Origin: Amycolatopsis benzoatilytica AK 16/65 | GTDB lineage: Bacteria > Actinomycetota > Actinomycetes > Mycobacteriales > Pseudonocardiaceae | Direction of reading: 5' to 3' | NCBI RefSeq assembly: GCF_000383915.1 | Contig: NZ_KB912942.1 | Location: 3,582,929-3,646,928 of the forward strand | DNA length: 64,000 bases | Shown here: positions 33,279 through 41,736 of the stretch, one piece after another | Layout: every line of letters starts with the position of its first letter | Numbering within the stretch: position 1 is the stretch's first letter | Made by a program: the position numbers and the translations under genes | Notes under the pieces: model-generated | The model's input: the letters and a program-made list of their open reading frames with translations, nothing else | Database searches by the model: none | What the model was told of the DNA's origin: nothing

Positions 33279-34375
33279 CCGATCGGCCCAGCGTTGCGGC
33301 CCAGCGGGTCCTTCACCGACGCGACGATCTGCTGTGCGCTGGGTTCGGCGGTGTACTTGGCGACATTGTCTTTCGTAATCAGGTATTGCTGCACGTAGAA
33401 GGAGCGGTCGCGATGCGGCAGCGAGCCGACCTTCAGCTGCCCGGTCGCCGCCTGGTAGGCGAGCGCGAGACCCATCGCGCCGTTGTAGTACGGGTCAGTG
33501 GTGTAGGTCGAGACCAGATCGCCGCGCTGGATCGCCTGCAGCCCTTCGGGAGTGGCGTCGGCCGAACTGGCGATCTTGACCTGGCCTGCCCGGCCGGCTT
33601 CGGTCACCGCCTGCAGCGCGCCCAGCGCCATCGAGTCGGTAGCCGCCCAGATCCCCTTCACCTCGCTGCCGTATTTGTTGAGCAGCGTTTTCGTTGTCGC
33701 GTAAGCCTTGTTGCGGTCGAAGTCGGCGGGCTGCTGGTCGAGCAGCTTGATCCCCGGGGAACCCGCTATCCCCTGCTGGAAACCGTCGAACCGGGACTTG
33801 CTGATGTCGTTGGCAAGCAGGCCCTGCAACGCGATCACGCCGCCCTGTCCGCCGAGCGCATCGGCGAGCGCCTTTCCGGTCTGCGCGCCTTCCTGCCGCC
33901 CGTCGTAGCTGACGTAGGCGACCCAGTTGTCGCCCACGTCCCACGGCTGAAGGTCGTTCGGCTTGCTCCACTGGGTGACCGCGTACCCGCCCGCGTTCTT
34001 CACCGCGTGCACGATCGCCGGCGTGTCCGCCGTGGTGTTCGGGTTGATATTGAGCAGCACCTTTTTGCCGCCCGCGAGAACCGACTGCAGCTGGGAGAGC
34101 GCCTGCTGCGAATCGCCGTTGTAGACGATCGTCTTCAGCTCGATGCCCAGGGAGTCCGCGTAGGCCTTGCTGCCCGCCACCCACTGCGCCTCGTACGGGT
34201 TGGTCAGCGACCGGACCTCCGAAACCATGATCATGTCGTTCTTGGCGACCGGCGCGGCCGTGCTCCCGGTCGCAGAAGTCGTCGAACATCCGGCCGCGCC
34301 GGCTACGAGCGCCGCCGCCGCGAGGGCGGTCGCGCCTCGCGACCACTGGGACTGAGCTCCCCGGAAGACCTTCAT
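33275..34375 (-). CDS. Sugar ABC transporter substrate-binding lipoprotein
   Basis: A 366-residue receptor with a lipoprotein signal (basic start, hydrophobic core, lipobox VAGAAGC) and a type 1 binding fold: MIMVSEVRSLTNPYEAQW, then VLLNINPNTTADTPAIVHAV and VTQWSKPND. ATG 34375 was chosen because it begins the signal peptide and follows AGGTGGAACGC; an in-frame ATG ten codons upstream is less likely. The operator at 34453-34464 lies 78 bp upstream. It opens the transporter/NDMA-ADH/MaoC operon. Confidence 0.9.
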   Translation of the reverse strand: MKVFRGAQSQWSRGATALAAAALVAGAAGCSTTSATGSTAAPVAKNDMIMVSEVRSLTNPYEAQWVAGSKAYADSLGIELKTIVYNGDSQQALSQLQSVLAGGKKVLLNINPNTTADTPAIVHAVKNAGGYAVTQWSKPNDLQPWDVGDNWVAYVSYDGRQEGAQTGKALADALGGQGGVIALQGLLANDISKSRFDGFQQGIAGSPGIKLLDQQPADFDRNKAYATTKTLLNKYGSEVKGIWAATDSMALGALQAVTEAGRAGQVKIASSADATPEGLQAIQRGDLVSTYTTDPYYNGAMGLALAYQAATGQLKVGSLPHRDRSFYVQQYLITKDNVAKYTAEPSAQQIVASVKDPLGRNAGPIG

Positions 34376-34452
34376 GCGTTCCACCTGTCTCTCGTTGTGC
34401 CGCACTGCACCACCGGCGTCACGCGCGCACCAACTTCACCGAGCCGACGCCA

Positions 34453-34464
34453 GTAACCGGTTTC
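34453..34464. promoter_or_regulatory. Operator of the AACCGGTT regulon, site 3
   Basis: GTAACCGGTTTC, identical over all 12 bases to site 1, followed by the same TAC as at 25863. It stands 78 bp before the binding-protein ATG. A transcription start between this site and the ATG would place the operator over the promoter. Confidence 0.75.
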
Positions 34465-34770
34465 TACACAAGACGAGCGACCGCTGTCAATAGCGCTCTC
34501 ACCTGCACAGTCTCCGAGAAGATCACGAAACTCAGAAGCAGTATTCGTTTACTCACGAGAAGCCCCCGGCTCCGTGGCCAACGAACAGGGCAACCGCGTC
34601 CGTCCCGCGAGGAAACGAACGGACCGCACCCGGCGGTCAGGCAGGCTCGGCGAGGCACGCGCCGAGGCGGCATGCACGCTGACGCGGGGTTTTTCCGCGC
34701 GCCGGGATCGCCCGGTGCCCGCCGGTCGCCGCACCGTGCCGATCGCATCGAGGCCGCGCGCGCACGTTCA
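34465..34770. other. Gene-free stretch
   Basis: I see no gene here. Short frames on both strands lack ribosome sites and family motifs. It is the spacer between the end of the LacI gene and the promoter of the transporter operon. Confidence 0.4.
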
Positions 34771-34785
34771 CCGGGGTCACCCCGG
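34771..34785 (-). terminator. Weak hairpin after the LacI gene
   Basis: CCGGGGTCACCCCGG is a short inverted repeat 15 bases beyond the LacI stop. The arms are only about five to seven bases and no U-tract follows, so this is a tentative call. Confidence 0.3.
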
Positions 34786-34800
34786 CCTTACCGCGGCGAA

Positions 34801-35823
34801 TCAGGACGCCTTGACCGGCCCCGTCGACTGCCGCTTCTGCAGGGTCGCGGCCAGCAGGACCTCGTTGCCTTCGGGCTTCTGGCCGTTGATCGCACCGTTG
34901 AGCAAAGCCCAGGCTCGACGGCCGAGTTCGTCGCGAGGACTCGTCGCCGTCGTCAGGGCCGGGTAGACATGCCGTCCGATGCTGAGGTCGTCGAAGCCCG
35001 TCACCGAGACATCGCGAGGCACGTCCAGCCCTTCGTCGCGAAGCCTGGAGATGACGCCGATGGCAGAGAGGTCGTTGAAGCACACGATCGCGGTCGGGCC
35101 GTGGCCGAGCGCCTGCTCCGCCGCCTCGTAACTGGTCTCGATCGTCCCGTCGCCTTCGACTCGCACTGAATCCAGGTTCAGGAAACGGTTCGCGGTCTGT
35201 ACCGCCCGCCAGCGCTCACGGTCCTGCCAGGCCAGCTCGGACCCGGACACGTACACGACCCGCCGATGGCCCAGTTCGGCCAGATGCGCGCAGATCTCCA
35301 GCGTCGCGGTGAAGCTGTCCACCCCGACCATCGGCAGGTCCACGCCGAGTTCAACCCGGTTGATGAGCACGACCGGAGTCTTCTGCCGGGCCAGTTCCTT
35401 GAGATCCCCGACCCGGATCCGGGACGACAGCAGCGCGAGGCCGTCCACGTGCCCCATCAAGTCCCAGGCCGTGGCGAACTCGTCGTCCGGCTTGCCGGAG
35501 TGGTCCGAGATGAGCATGCGAAACCCGGTGTCGGACGCGACGTCGTGCATGCCTTTGACGATGTCGTGGAAGTAGGCGTTGCCGAGGTCCGGCATCAGGG
35601 CCCCGATGTTGCGCAGCGCCCCGAGAGCCAAGTTCCGCGCGGTCTCGCTGGGCCGGTACGCGAGCTCCTCGGCAACCCTGCGAACGCGTTCCGCGAGCTC
35701 CGGATTGACCGTGGAGACACCGCTCATCACCCGCGACACCGTCGCGGTCGACACGTTCGCAGCCGCCGCGACCGTGCGAATCGTCACGCGATCCGGATCG
35801 GTCGGCCGCGCCGTATCACCCAT
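34801..35823 (-). CDS. LacI-family regulator, probable controller of the AACCGGTT regulon
   Basis: The 340-residue core has a LacI HTH (VTIRTVAAAANVSTATVSRV, about 13-35, then MSGVSTVNPELAERV) and an effector domain ending SVTGFDDLSIGRHVYPALTT. It is central to the five AACCGGTT operators and one lies in front of it, so autoregulation is likely. ATG 35823 follows GGGAGG by nine bases and gives normal LacI length. However, the frame stays open to a GTG at 36054 with a stronger ribosome site (GGGAGG, six-base spacing), directly behind the operator at 36068, so a 77-residue longer form is possible. Confidence 0.88.
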   Translation of the reverse strand: MGDTARPTDPDRVTIRTVAAAANVSTATVSRVMSGVSTVNPELAERVRRVAEELAYRPSETARNLALGALRNIGALMPDLGNAYFHDIVKGMHDVASDTGFRMLISDHSGKPDDEFATAWDLMGHVDGLALLSSRIRVGDLKELARQKTPVVLINRVELGVDLPMVGVDSFTATLEICAHLAELGHRRVVYVSGSELAWQDRERWRAVQTANRFLNLDSVRVEGDGTIETSYEAAEQALGHGPTAIVCFNDLSAIGVISRLRDEGLDVPRDVSVTGFDDLSIGRHVYPALTTATSPRDELGRRAWALLNGAINGQKPEGNEVLLAATLQKRQSTGPVKAS

Positions 35824-36067
35824 CGAGCGTTGCCTCCCTGCAGCCTTCGGCCGGATCGTTGTGCCCGCACTGCCGCGATGATATGCGGTCTCGGTCTCCG
35901 CGATCGGCTCAGGGACCACGCCGGCGTGGTCCGGCTCCAGGTCACGCTGCTCGTGCCGACTGCCGGACCGGCGAACCGGCAGCGGACCGTCCGTGCGCGG
36001 ATCGGCGCCCGCCGCGACCGCGACAGGCGCCGGCTCGAACTTCTTCGCCTTCACTCCACGCCTCCCG

Positions 36068-36079
36068 GTAACCGGATAC
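36068..36079. promoter_or_regulatory. Operator of the AACCGGTT regulon, site 4 (variant)
   Basis: GTAACCGGATAC keeps one full half-site and one altered half. It lies 13 bp upstream of the alternative GTG start of the LacI gene and 88 bp (centre to centre) from site 5. It fits weak autoregulation. Confidence 0.55.
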
Positions 36080-36155
36080 TCACCAGGCTGCCACCGAGCA
36101 CACCGCTCTTGTCATCGCAGCACGGAACGCTATAAGGTCCGGCTCAACAGTATCA

Positions 36156-36167
36156 GAAACCGGTTAC
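36156..36167. promoter_or_regulatory. Operator of the AACCGGTT regulon, site 5
   Basis: GAAACCGGTTAC, identical to site 2, sits only 11 bp before the ATG of the DHDPS-like gene. Binding here would block both transcription start and possibly elongation. Confidence 0.75.
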
Positions 36168-36178
36168 TCGGAGCACGC

Positions 36179-37336
36179 ATGACGGCGATCGCCCTGCCCA
36201 GCAGCAACGGAACCATCCGGCCCCTCATTCTCGGCGACCCGGCGGACCTGGCCCCGCGCAGCGAACCGGCTGCCAGCCGCATGGCCTACGCGGCCGCGCA
36301 CGTAGTGGCCGACCCGCTCGTCGCCTCCGCCGCGGGAACGCCCGGGCAGATCGACTGGGACTCGACGCTCGGCCTGCGCCACCGCCTGTGGGATCTCGGC
36401 CTCGGCGTCGCCGAGTCGATGGACACCGCCCAGCGGGGCATGGGGCTGGACTGGCCCGCAGCCCGCGAACTCGGCCGGCGCACGCTGGCCGAAGCCCGCA
36501 GCCGCGACGCACGGGTCCTGGTAGGCATCGCGACCGACCAGCTGCCGCCGGAGGCGGCCGGCCTCGCCGCGATCCAGGACGCCTACCTCGAACAGCTGGA
36601 CGCCATCGAGTCCAGCGGCGGTCAGGTCGTGCTGATGGCCAGCCGGCACCTGGCCAAGGCGGCACGCTCCGAGGACGATTACCTCGCGGTGTACTCCGCG
36701 GTGCTGAAGGAAGCCCGACGTCCAGTCGTTCTGCATTGGCTAGGCAGCGTCTTCGACCCCGCCCTGGCCGGGTACTGGGGCCATGCCGACCCGGCCGCCG
36801 CGATGCCGGTGGTACGCGGTTTGATCGACAGCCACCGCGATTCGGTCCGCGGCATCAAGGTCTCGCTGCTCGACGCGGACCTCGAACGGGACCTGCGTCG
36901 CCAGCTGCCCGACGGAGTGCAGTTGTTCACCGGCGACGACTATCACTACACCGATCTCATAGCCGGCGACGGCCAGCACCACAGTGACGCGCTGCTGGGT
37001 GCGTTCGCGGTCGTCGGCCGCCACGCCTCGGCGGCACTGGCCCGCCTGGACTCCGGGGACGAGGCCGGCTTCCGCGACATCCTGGCACCGACGGAAACCT
37101 TGTCCCGTCTCGTTTTCGCCGAGCCGACGCGGTACTACAAGGTCGGGGTGGCCTGGTTGGCATACCTTTCCGGCGCTCAGTCGCACTTCCGCATGATCGC
37201 CGGCTTCGAAACGGGACGAAGCCTGGGGCATCTCGGCGACCTGGTCCGGGCGGCCGACGCGGTCGGCCTGTTTCCAGACCCGGAATCCGCCGCACATCGC
37301 GCTTCCGCGTACTTCGCCGTCCACGGGATCGCGTGA
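36179..37336 (+). CDS. Dihydrodipicolinate synthase-like protein (DUF993 type)
   Basis: The 385-residue protein matches the DUF993 group of the DHDPS/N-acetylneuraminate lyase superfamily. These use a Schiff-base lysine to join or split keto acids. Lys227 in RGIKVSLLD is the candidate, with VLHWLGSVFDPALAGYWGH, QLFTGDDYHYTDLI and FEPTRYYKVGVAWLAYLSG-like text (read AEPTRYYKVGVAWLAYLSG) as further family landmarks. The enzyme's substrate is not known. It probably performs an aldol cleavage in the pathway. It opens a three-gene operon behind operator site 5; its stop overlaps the next GTG (GTGA). Confidence 0.82.
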   Translation: MTAIALPSSNGTIRPLILGDPADLAPRSEPAASRMAYAAAHVVADPLVASAAGTPGQIDWDSTLGLRHRLWDLGLGVAESMDTAQRGMGLDWPAARELGRRTLAEARSRDARVLVGIATDQLPPEAAGLAAIQDAYLEQLDAIESSGGQVVLMASRHLAKAARSEDDYLAVYSAVLKEARRPVVLHWLGSVFDPALAGYWGHADPAAAMPVVRGLIDSHRDSVRGIKVSLLDADLERDLRRQLPDGVQLFTGDDYHYTDLIAGDGQHHSDALLGAFAVVGRHASAALARLDSGDEAGFRDILAPTETLSRLVFAEPTRYYKVGVAWLAYLSGAQSHFRMIAGFETGRSLGHLGDLVRAADAVGLFPDPESAAHRASAYFAVHGIA

Positions 37337-38223
37337 TCCTGATGGGCCTTTCGCTGTGCAGCCTCAACTCGGCGACGATCAAGCACGCATCGTTTTCCGA
37401 TCTGATCGCACTTGCCGTGCACCACGGGTTCGGCGGCGTCGGCCTGTGGCGCGACAGCTACGCCGCGACCGGTGCCGCCAGCGCCGCGCGGCTCCTCGCG
37501 AAGGCCGGACTGCGAGTCACCAGCGTCTGCCGCGGAGGAGCCTTCCCCCAACCCAGTGCCGAAGCTCGCGCCGCAGTTCGCGAGGACAATCTCCGTGCGC
37601 TCGACGAGGCGCACGCACTCGGCGCCGACTGTCTTGTGCTCGTGTGCGGTCCGGCGATCGGCCGCGATCTGGAAGGCGCCCGCAGGCAGATCGAGGACGG
37701 CATCGCCGATCTCATCCCGCGCGCCGCCTCGGCGGGCGTTCCTCTCGCGGTCGAACCGATGCACCCGATGATGGCCGCCGACCGATCGGCCGTCACGTCG
37801 CTGGCTGAGGCCAACGACCTGCTCGATCGGCTGGACAGCGAATGGGTCAGCCTGTGTCTGGACAGCTATCACCTGTGGTGGGACGCCGCGCTCCCCGCCG
37901 AGGTCGCCCGCGCCGCGGGCCGGGTGTCGTCTGTCCAGTTGGCCGACTGGATACTCCCCATCGAAGGCCAGCTCTCCAGCCGCGGCATGCCCGGCGAGGG
38001 CACCATCGACCTCGCCGGATTCGTCGAACTCGTCGCCGGGGCGGGCTATCCCGGCCTCGTGGAAGTCGAAGTCCTCAGCGACCGGTGGTGGTCCGTTCCT
38101 CCGGCCGACGCGGCCCGCGCTGCTGCGGACGGACTGCACGCTCTGTCCCTGCACCGCGGAGCGCCGTCTGCCGGACCGTCCGCGCACGCCTGGCTTTCCG
38201 CCTTGGCCAAGGAGTCGTCGTGA
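37333..38223 (+). CDS. Sugar phosphate isomerase/epimerase family protein
   Basis: A 296-residue xylose-isomerase-like TIM barrel. Candidate metal ligands are Glu in LAVEPMHPM, Asp and His in CLDSYHLWWD, and Glu in LVEVEVLSDRWW; the loop SSRGMPGEGTIDLAGF is the usual substrate-lid region. Relatives include keto-sugar epimerases, inosose isomerases and glycoside beta-eliminating enzymes. The GTG start overlaps the stop of the DUF993-type gene and its own stop overlaps the next GTG. Confidence 0.85.
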   Translation: MILMGLSLCSLNSATIKHASFSDLIALAVHHGFGGVGLWRDSYAATGAASAARLLAKAGLRVTSVCRGGAFPQPSAEARAAVREDNLRALDEAHALGADCLVLVCGPAIGRDLEGARRQIEDGIADLIPRAASAGVPLAVEPMHPMMAADRSAVTSLAEANDLLDRLDSEWVSLCLDSYHLWWDAALPAEVARAAGRVSSVQLADWILPIEGQLSSRGMPGEGTIDLAGFVELVAGAGYPGLVEVEVLSDRWWSVPPADAARAAADGLHALSLHRGAPSAGPSAHAWLSALAKESS

Positions 38224-39026
38224 CGTCGACCTGCCCTTCCGGATTCCCGGCCGCGTCCGGCACGGTCACCGTCCGGGCCAGTGCCGACGAGCAGGTGGCC
38301 ACGATCCTCATCGATCGGGCCGACCAGCTCAACGCGCTCACGCTCGACCTGCTCGCCGATCTCGACGACGCGCTCGCCGAGATCGCCGATTCCCCTGCTC
38401 GCGTCGTGCTCGTCCGCACCGCTGGCGAAAAAGCGTTCTGCGTCGGGGCGGACATCAAGGTCTTCTCGCGGCTGGCGCCGGAAGAGATGTGGCGCCGGTG
38501 GATCGCCTCCGGCCACCGCACTTTCGATCGGCTGGCCGGGCTGCCGCAGCCGACTATCGCCGTGGTCGACGGGCTCGCTCTCGGCGGCGGGCTGGAACTC
38601 GCCATGTCCTGCGATCTGCGGATCGCGCACCGCCGGGCCGAGTTCGGGCTTCCAGAGACGGGCCTCGGCACGATCCCGGGCTGGGGAGGGACCGCGCGGC
38701 TGACCGACCTGGCAGGCCCGTCACGAGCCAAACACCTGATCCTCACCCGGCGGCGGATCGATGCCGACACCGCGCTCGCATGGGGCGTCGTGAACTCGGT
38801 CGCGGATGATCTGGAGGCCGCCGTCGGCGGCTTCGTCCGGGATCTCCTCGATTCCGCACCGATCGCCCAGCAAGTCGCCAAACAGCTTGTCGACGCGGCC
38901 GCCGCCGGCGCACCGTCGTCCGTGCTCGAAGCGATCGCCAGCGGATTCACCGCGCACACCGCCGACTTCCGGGAAGGAGTCCGGGCTTTCACCGCCCGGG
39001 CCACGCCGCAGTTCCAGGGCCGCTAG
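38220..39026 (+). CDS. Enoyl-CoA hydratase/isomerase family protein
   Basis: The 268-residue crotonase-fold protein has the oxyanion-hole segments EKAFCVGADIKVFSR and DGLALGGGLELAMSCDLR and the acid/base region FGLPETGLGTIPGWGGTARL, where Glu is catalytic in hydratases. It would hydrate an enoyl-CoA, possibly the product of the acyl-CoA dehydrogenase at 23260. GTG 38220 overlaps the preceding stop (GTGA); the open frame upstream is an out-of-frame shadow of the isomerase gene. It ends the operon behind operator site 5. Confidence 0.9.
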   Translation: MTSTCPSGFPAASGTVTVRASADEQVATILIDRADQLNALTLDLLADLDDALAEIADSPARVVLVRTAGEKAFCVGADIKVFSRLAPEEMWRRWIASGHRTFDRLAGLPQPTIAVVDGLALGGGLELAMSCDLRIAHRRAEFGLPETGLGTIPGWGGTARLTDLAGPSRAKHLILTRRRIDADTALAWGVVNSVADDLEAAVGGFVRDLLDSAPIAQQVAKQLVDAAAAGAPSSVLEAIASGFTAHTADFREGVRAFTARATPQFQGR

Positions 39027-39192
39027 GCGTTCTTGACATTTAGCGGTGTCGCGGAGGCATGCGGTAGTGCGGCAGCGCGCGACGAGTCGCTTTCGTCCTT
39101 TCGCAGGCAGGGGCGCGTTGCGGTGAGTCATGGTGCGAAGAGGATCTCGATTGCGGAGCCGGCCGCCTTCAGCGCCGTCAGACGATCCGCGG

Positions 39193-39750
39193 TCAGGCGT
39201 CCAGTGCGCTGATGACGGCGGCGATCGTGCCGGTTTCTGCGATTCGGGGGAAGGTGTGGGCGAGGGCGTGGTCGTGGGCGGTTTGGTCGAGGTCGGTGAC
39301 GCCGTCGGTGGCGATGGTGACGTGGAGTCCGTGGTCGTAGGCGGCGCGGGCGGTGGATTCGACGGCTTGGCTGGTTGAGACTCCGGTCAGCACGATCTGG
39401 GTGATGCCGCGTTCCTCGAGGTCGTCGATCAGGCTGGTGCGGCCGAGGGCTCCCCAGCTGCTCTTCGTGACGGTGTGGTCGCTCTCGTCAGCACGCAGTT
39501 CAGGCAGGAACTGCGTGTACGCCTCGGGGAGAGTCATGCCCGCGGGGTCGCCGGCGTCGGTGCGACCGGGGGCGGTGCCGGTGACCCGGACGAGGATGAC
39601 CGGACGCGAATGGGCGCGGAACGCGTCGGCGAGGTCGGCCACGCGGGCGGCGACGGCCGGCACCGGCTCGAGGGTCGGGGCGGCGGCCGCCGCGGCCTGG
39701 AGGTCGAGGACGACGAGGGCTGCGGTGTCGTCGATGGCGGTGATGGGCAC
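39193..39750 (-). CDS. Isochorismatase-fold hydrolase lacking the catalytic Cys
   Basis: The 185-residue protein has the isochorismatase-like hydrolase fold: AALVVLDLQ with the first catalytic Asp, TVTKSSWGAL with Lys, and GVSTSQAVESTARAAYDHG. The last segment is where cysteine hydrolases of the family carry Cys; here it is Ser-Gln, as in YcaC-like members, so amidase chemistry is doubtful. GTG 39750 follows AAGGAGAGAACC. It lies 44 bp after the MFS gene and is probably the last gene of the MarR operon. Confidence 0.85.
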   Translation of the reverse strand: MPITAIDDTAALVVLDLQAAAAAAPTLEPVPAVAARVADLADAFRAHSRPVILVRVTGTAPGRTDAGDPAGMTLPEAYTQFLPELRADESDHTVTKSSWGALGRTSLIDDLEERGITQIVLTGVSTSQAVESTARAAYDHGLHVTIATDGVTDLDQTAHDHALAHTFPRIAETGTIAAVISALDA

Positions 39751-39794
39751 GGTTCTCTCCTTGCTTGCAGTTTGCGCGGGGCCAGGAACTTCGG

Positions 39795-41195
39795 TCAGGC
39801 GGTCGGGGCGGCGGTCCGGCCGAGCGTGCGGTCGAAGATCGAGATGCCGAGGAGGACGAGGCTGCAGCCGACCATGATCCAGGCGATGGTCGCGACCCCG
39901 GTGTCGGTCACGGAGGTGCGGTAGACGATCCCGGTGACGGCGGAGGAGGCGATGGAGCCGAGGTAGCCGAAGGAGCGCATCAGGCCGGATGCCGTGCCGA
40001 GCTGTTCGGCGGTCGCCTGGCTGTAGAGGGCGAGCTGGTTGCTGCTGGCTGCGCCCTGCGCGAAGCCGAGCAGGATCGTGACCGCGAGAGTGATCGCGAG
40101 CCAGGCGGGGGTGGGCAGGAAGAGGGCGCTGATCGCAGCGGCGATGCAGGCGACGGCGGCGCCGACGATCGGGCCGCGCACCAGGTTGCGGCGCGAGAAC
40201 GGCACGATGACGAGGCCGGAGACGACGGTCATCGGGATCAGCAGGAGGCCCGCGCCGAGCTCGGACATGCCCTGGGACGCTTCCAGCCACTGGGTGATGC
40301 CGTAGAGGACGACGTAGCCGCAGAGCATGACGAGCCCGAAACGGACGAGGGTGCGGGTGAGTGCGGCGTTGCGGCCGAGGAGGAGCACGTCGAAGAAGGG
40401 GGACTTCGCGCGCAGCTCCCACCAGATCTCGAGCGCCCAGAGCACGACCGTGGCGGCCAGCAGAGCCCAGTTCGGCGTGGGGAGGCCGGAGAGGAAGAGC
40501 AGCAGGCTCGTCATCGCCAGGGCGAATCCGACGATCCCCGTCAGGTCCAGATCGGAGGCGATCCGGCGGGCGGTGCGCCGTTCGGTGGTTCCGTCGCCGG
40601 GCACCCAGATCAGGGTCGCGACGAGTGCGACGAGCGCGACCGGCACGTTGACGAGGAACACCGATCGCCAGCCGAGGAACTGCACGAGCACGCCCCCGAC
40701 CGGGAGCCCCAGGGAGGCAGTGGCGACGCCGGCGATCATGAGGCCGCCAAGCACGCCGCCCGGCGGCTTCTCCAGCCCGGCCGCGCTGGCTCGGCGGCGG
40801 ATCAGGACCATCGCGGTCGGGTAAGCGCACGAAGTGCCAAGGCCGATCAGCACCCGGCTGACGATCAACGCCGGCAGCCCGGGGGCGAGACCTCCGACGA
40901 TCCCGCCGGCCAGGACCAAGAGGATACCGGTGAGGAACACGCGCCGCGGCCCGAAGACCTCGGCCGCTTTTCCCGCGGTGGGCTGCGCGATCGCGCTGGC
41001 GAGGTAGAGCGCGGACACCAGCGCGGCCGTCTGGCCGATCGAGACGTGCACGCCGGCCGCGATCGGCACCAACGCCGTAGCTATCAGAGAGCTGTTGATC
41101 GGGTTCAGGGCCGAGCCGATGTACAGGGGTGTGGTGAACCGCCAGTCGAACGGCTTGCTCGGCACCTCGGCCGAGGCCGTCATAGAACCAGACAT
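39795..41195 (-). CDS. MFS transporter, drug efflux type
   Basis: The 466-residue membrane protein has DHA-type landmarks: an N-terminal TTPLYIGSALNPINSSLIATAL with the family's motif D region, AQPTAGKAAEVFGPRRVFLTG (motif A) and GIGTSCAYPTAMVLI-like text (read GLGTSCAYPTAMVLI). Length suits 12-14 segments. It probably exports a toxic compound. It follows the MarR gene by 78 bp and has a GGAGTAGG ribosome site. Confidence 0.88.
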   Translation of the reverse strand: MSGSMTASAEVPSKPFDWRFTTPLYIGSALNPINSSLIATALVPIAAGVHVSIGQTAALVSALYLASAIAQPTAGKAAEVFGPRRVFLTGILLVLAGGIVGGLAPGLPALIVSRVLIGLGTSCAYPTAMVLIRRRASAAGLEKPPGGVLGGLMIAGVATASLGLPVGGVLVQFLGWRSVFLVNVPVALVALVATLIWVPGDGTTERRTARRIASDLDLTGIVGFALAMTSLLLFLSGLPTPNWALLAATVVLWALEIWWELRAKSPFFDVLLLGRNAALTRTLVRFGLVMLCGYVVLYGITQWLEASQGMSELGAGLLLIPMTVVSGLVIVPFSRRNLVRGPIVGAAVACIAAAISALFLPTPAWLAITLAVTILLGFAQGAASSNQLALYSQATAEQLGTASGLMRSFGYLGSIASSAVTGIVYRTSVTDTGVATIAWIMVGCSLVLLGISIFDRTLGRTAAPTA

Positions 41196-41273
41196 GGACC
41201 TACTCCAGGGCGCCCGGCGGGCGCGCTCGGCAGCGGGCCGCCGAGGCGCCCGCCGGTGAAGGAAAGAAGTGGG

Positions 41274-41708
41274 TTAGAGGTACTGCGCGACGCGCTCGAT
41301 CAGCGGCGCCGCATCGCGGATGAGCCGGATCTCCTCCGGGCTCAGGTGCTCGCGCAGAGCAGCCGCGATCTTGTCGGTCGCGGCATCGCGGATGTCGTGC
41401 AGCTGGCGTACCCCGGCCGGAGTCAGCGAGAGCAGGAACCGGCGACCGTCGGCCGGGTCCGGGCGCCGTTCGATGAATCCCCGCGCCTCGAGCGCGGCGA
41501 CCGTGGCTCCCATCGTCTGCGGAGTCACCTGGTCCCACCGGGCAAGGCCGGCAATGTTGTCCGGACCATTGCGGTCCAGACGGGAAAGCACCGACGACTC
41601 CGCCGCGCTGAGATCATCGGTGCGGCTATTGCGCATGCGCCGCTTCACCTGGCTCACGGCTCGGCGCAACGCAGCCGCCGTCTTCTCCGCGTCGATCTCA
41701 TCCGCCAT
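41274..41708 (-). CDS. MarR-family transcriptional regulator
   Basis: A 144-residue winged-helix regulator: LSAAESSVLSRLDRNGPDNIAGLARWDQVTPQTMGATVAAL is the MarR core (here cited by its ends LSAAESSVL and QTMGATVAALEARG), followed by the wing RRPDPADGRRFLLSLTPAG. It probably represses itself and the MFS and isochorismatase-like genes. ATG 41708 was chosen because the longer frame to 41744 runs over two palindromes in the promoter space. Confidence 0.9.
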   Translation of the reverse strand: MADEIDAEKTAAALRRAVSQVKRRMRNSRTDDLSAAESSVLSRLDRNGPDNIAGLARWDQVTPQTMGATVAALEARGFIERRPDPADGRRFLLSLTPAGVRQLHDIRDAATDKIAAALREHLSPEEIRLIRDAAPLIERVAQYL

Positions 41709-41714
41709 ATTGAG

Positions 41715-41726
41715 AAGGTTAACCTT
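41715..41726. promoter_or_regulatory. MarR operator palindrome
   Basis: AAGGTTAACCTT is a perfect 12-bp palindrome seven bases upstream of the MarR ATG. It is the best candidate for autoregulatory binding. Confidence 0.6.
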
Positions 41727-41736
41727 GTAAGGACAG

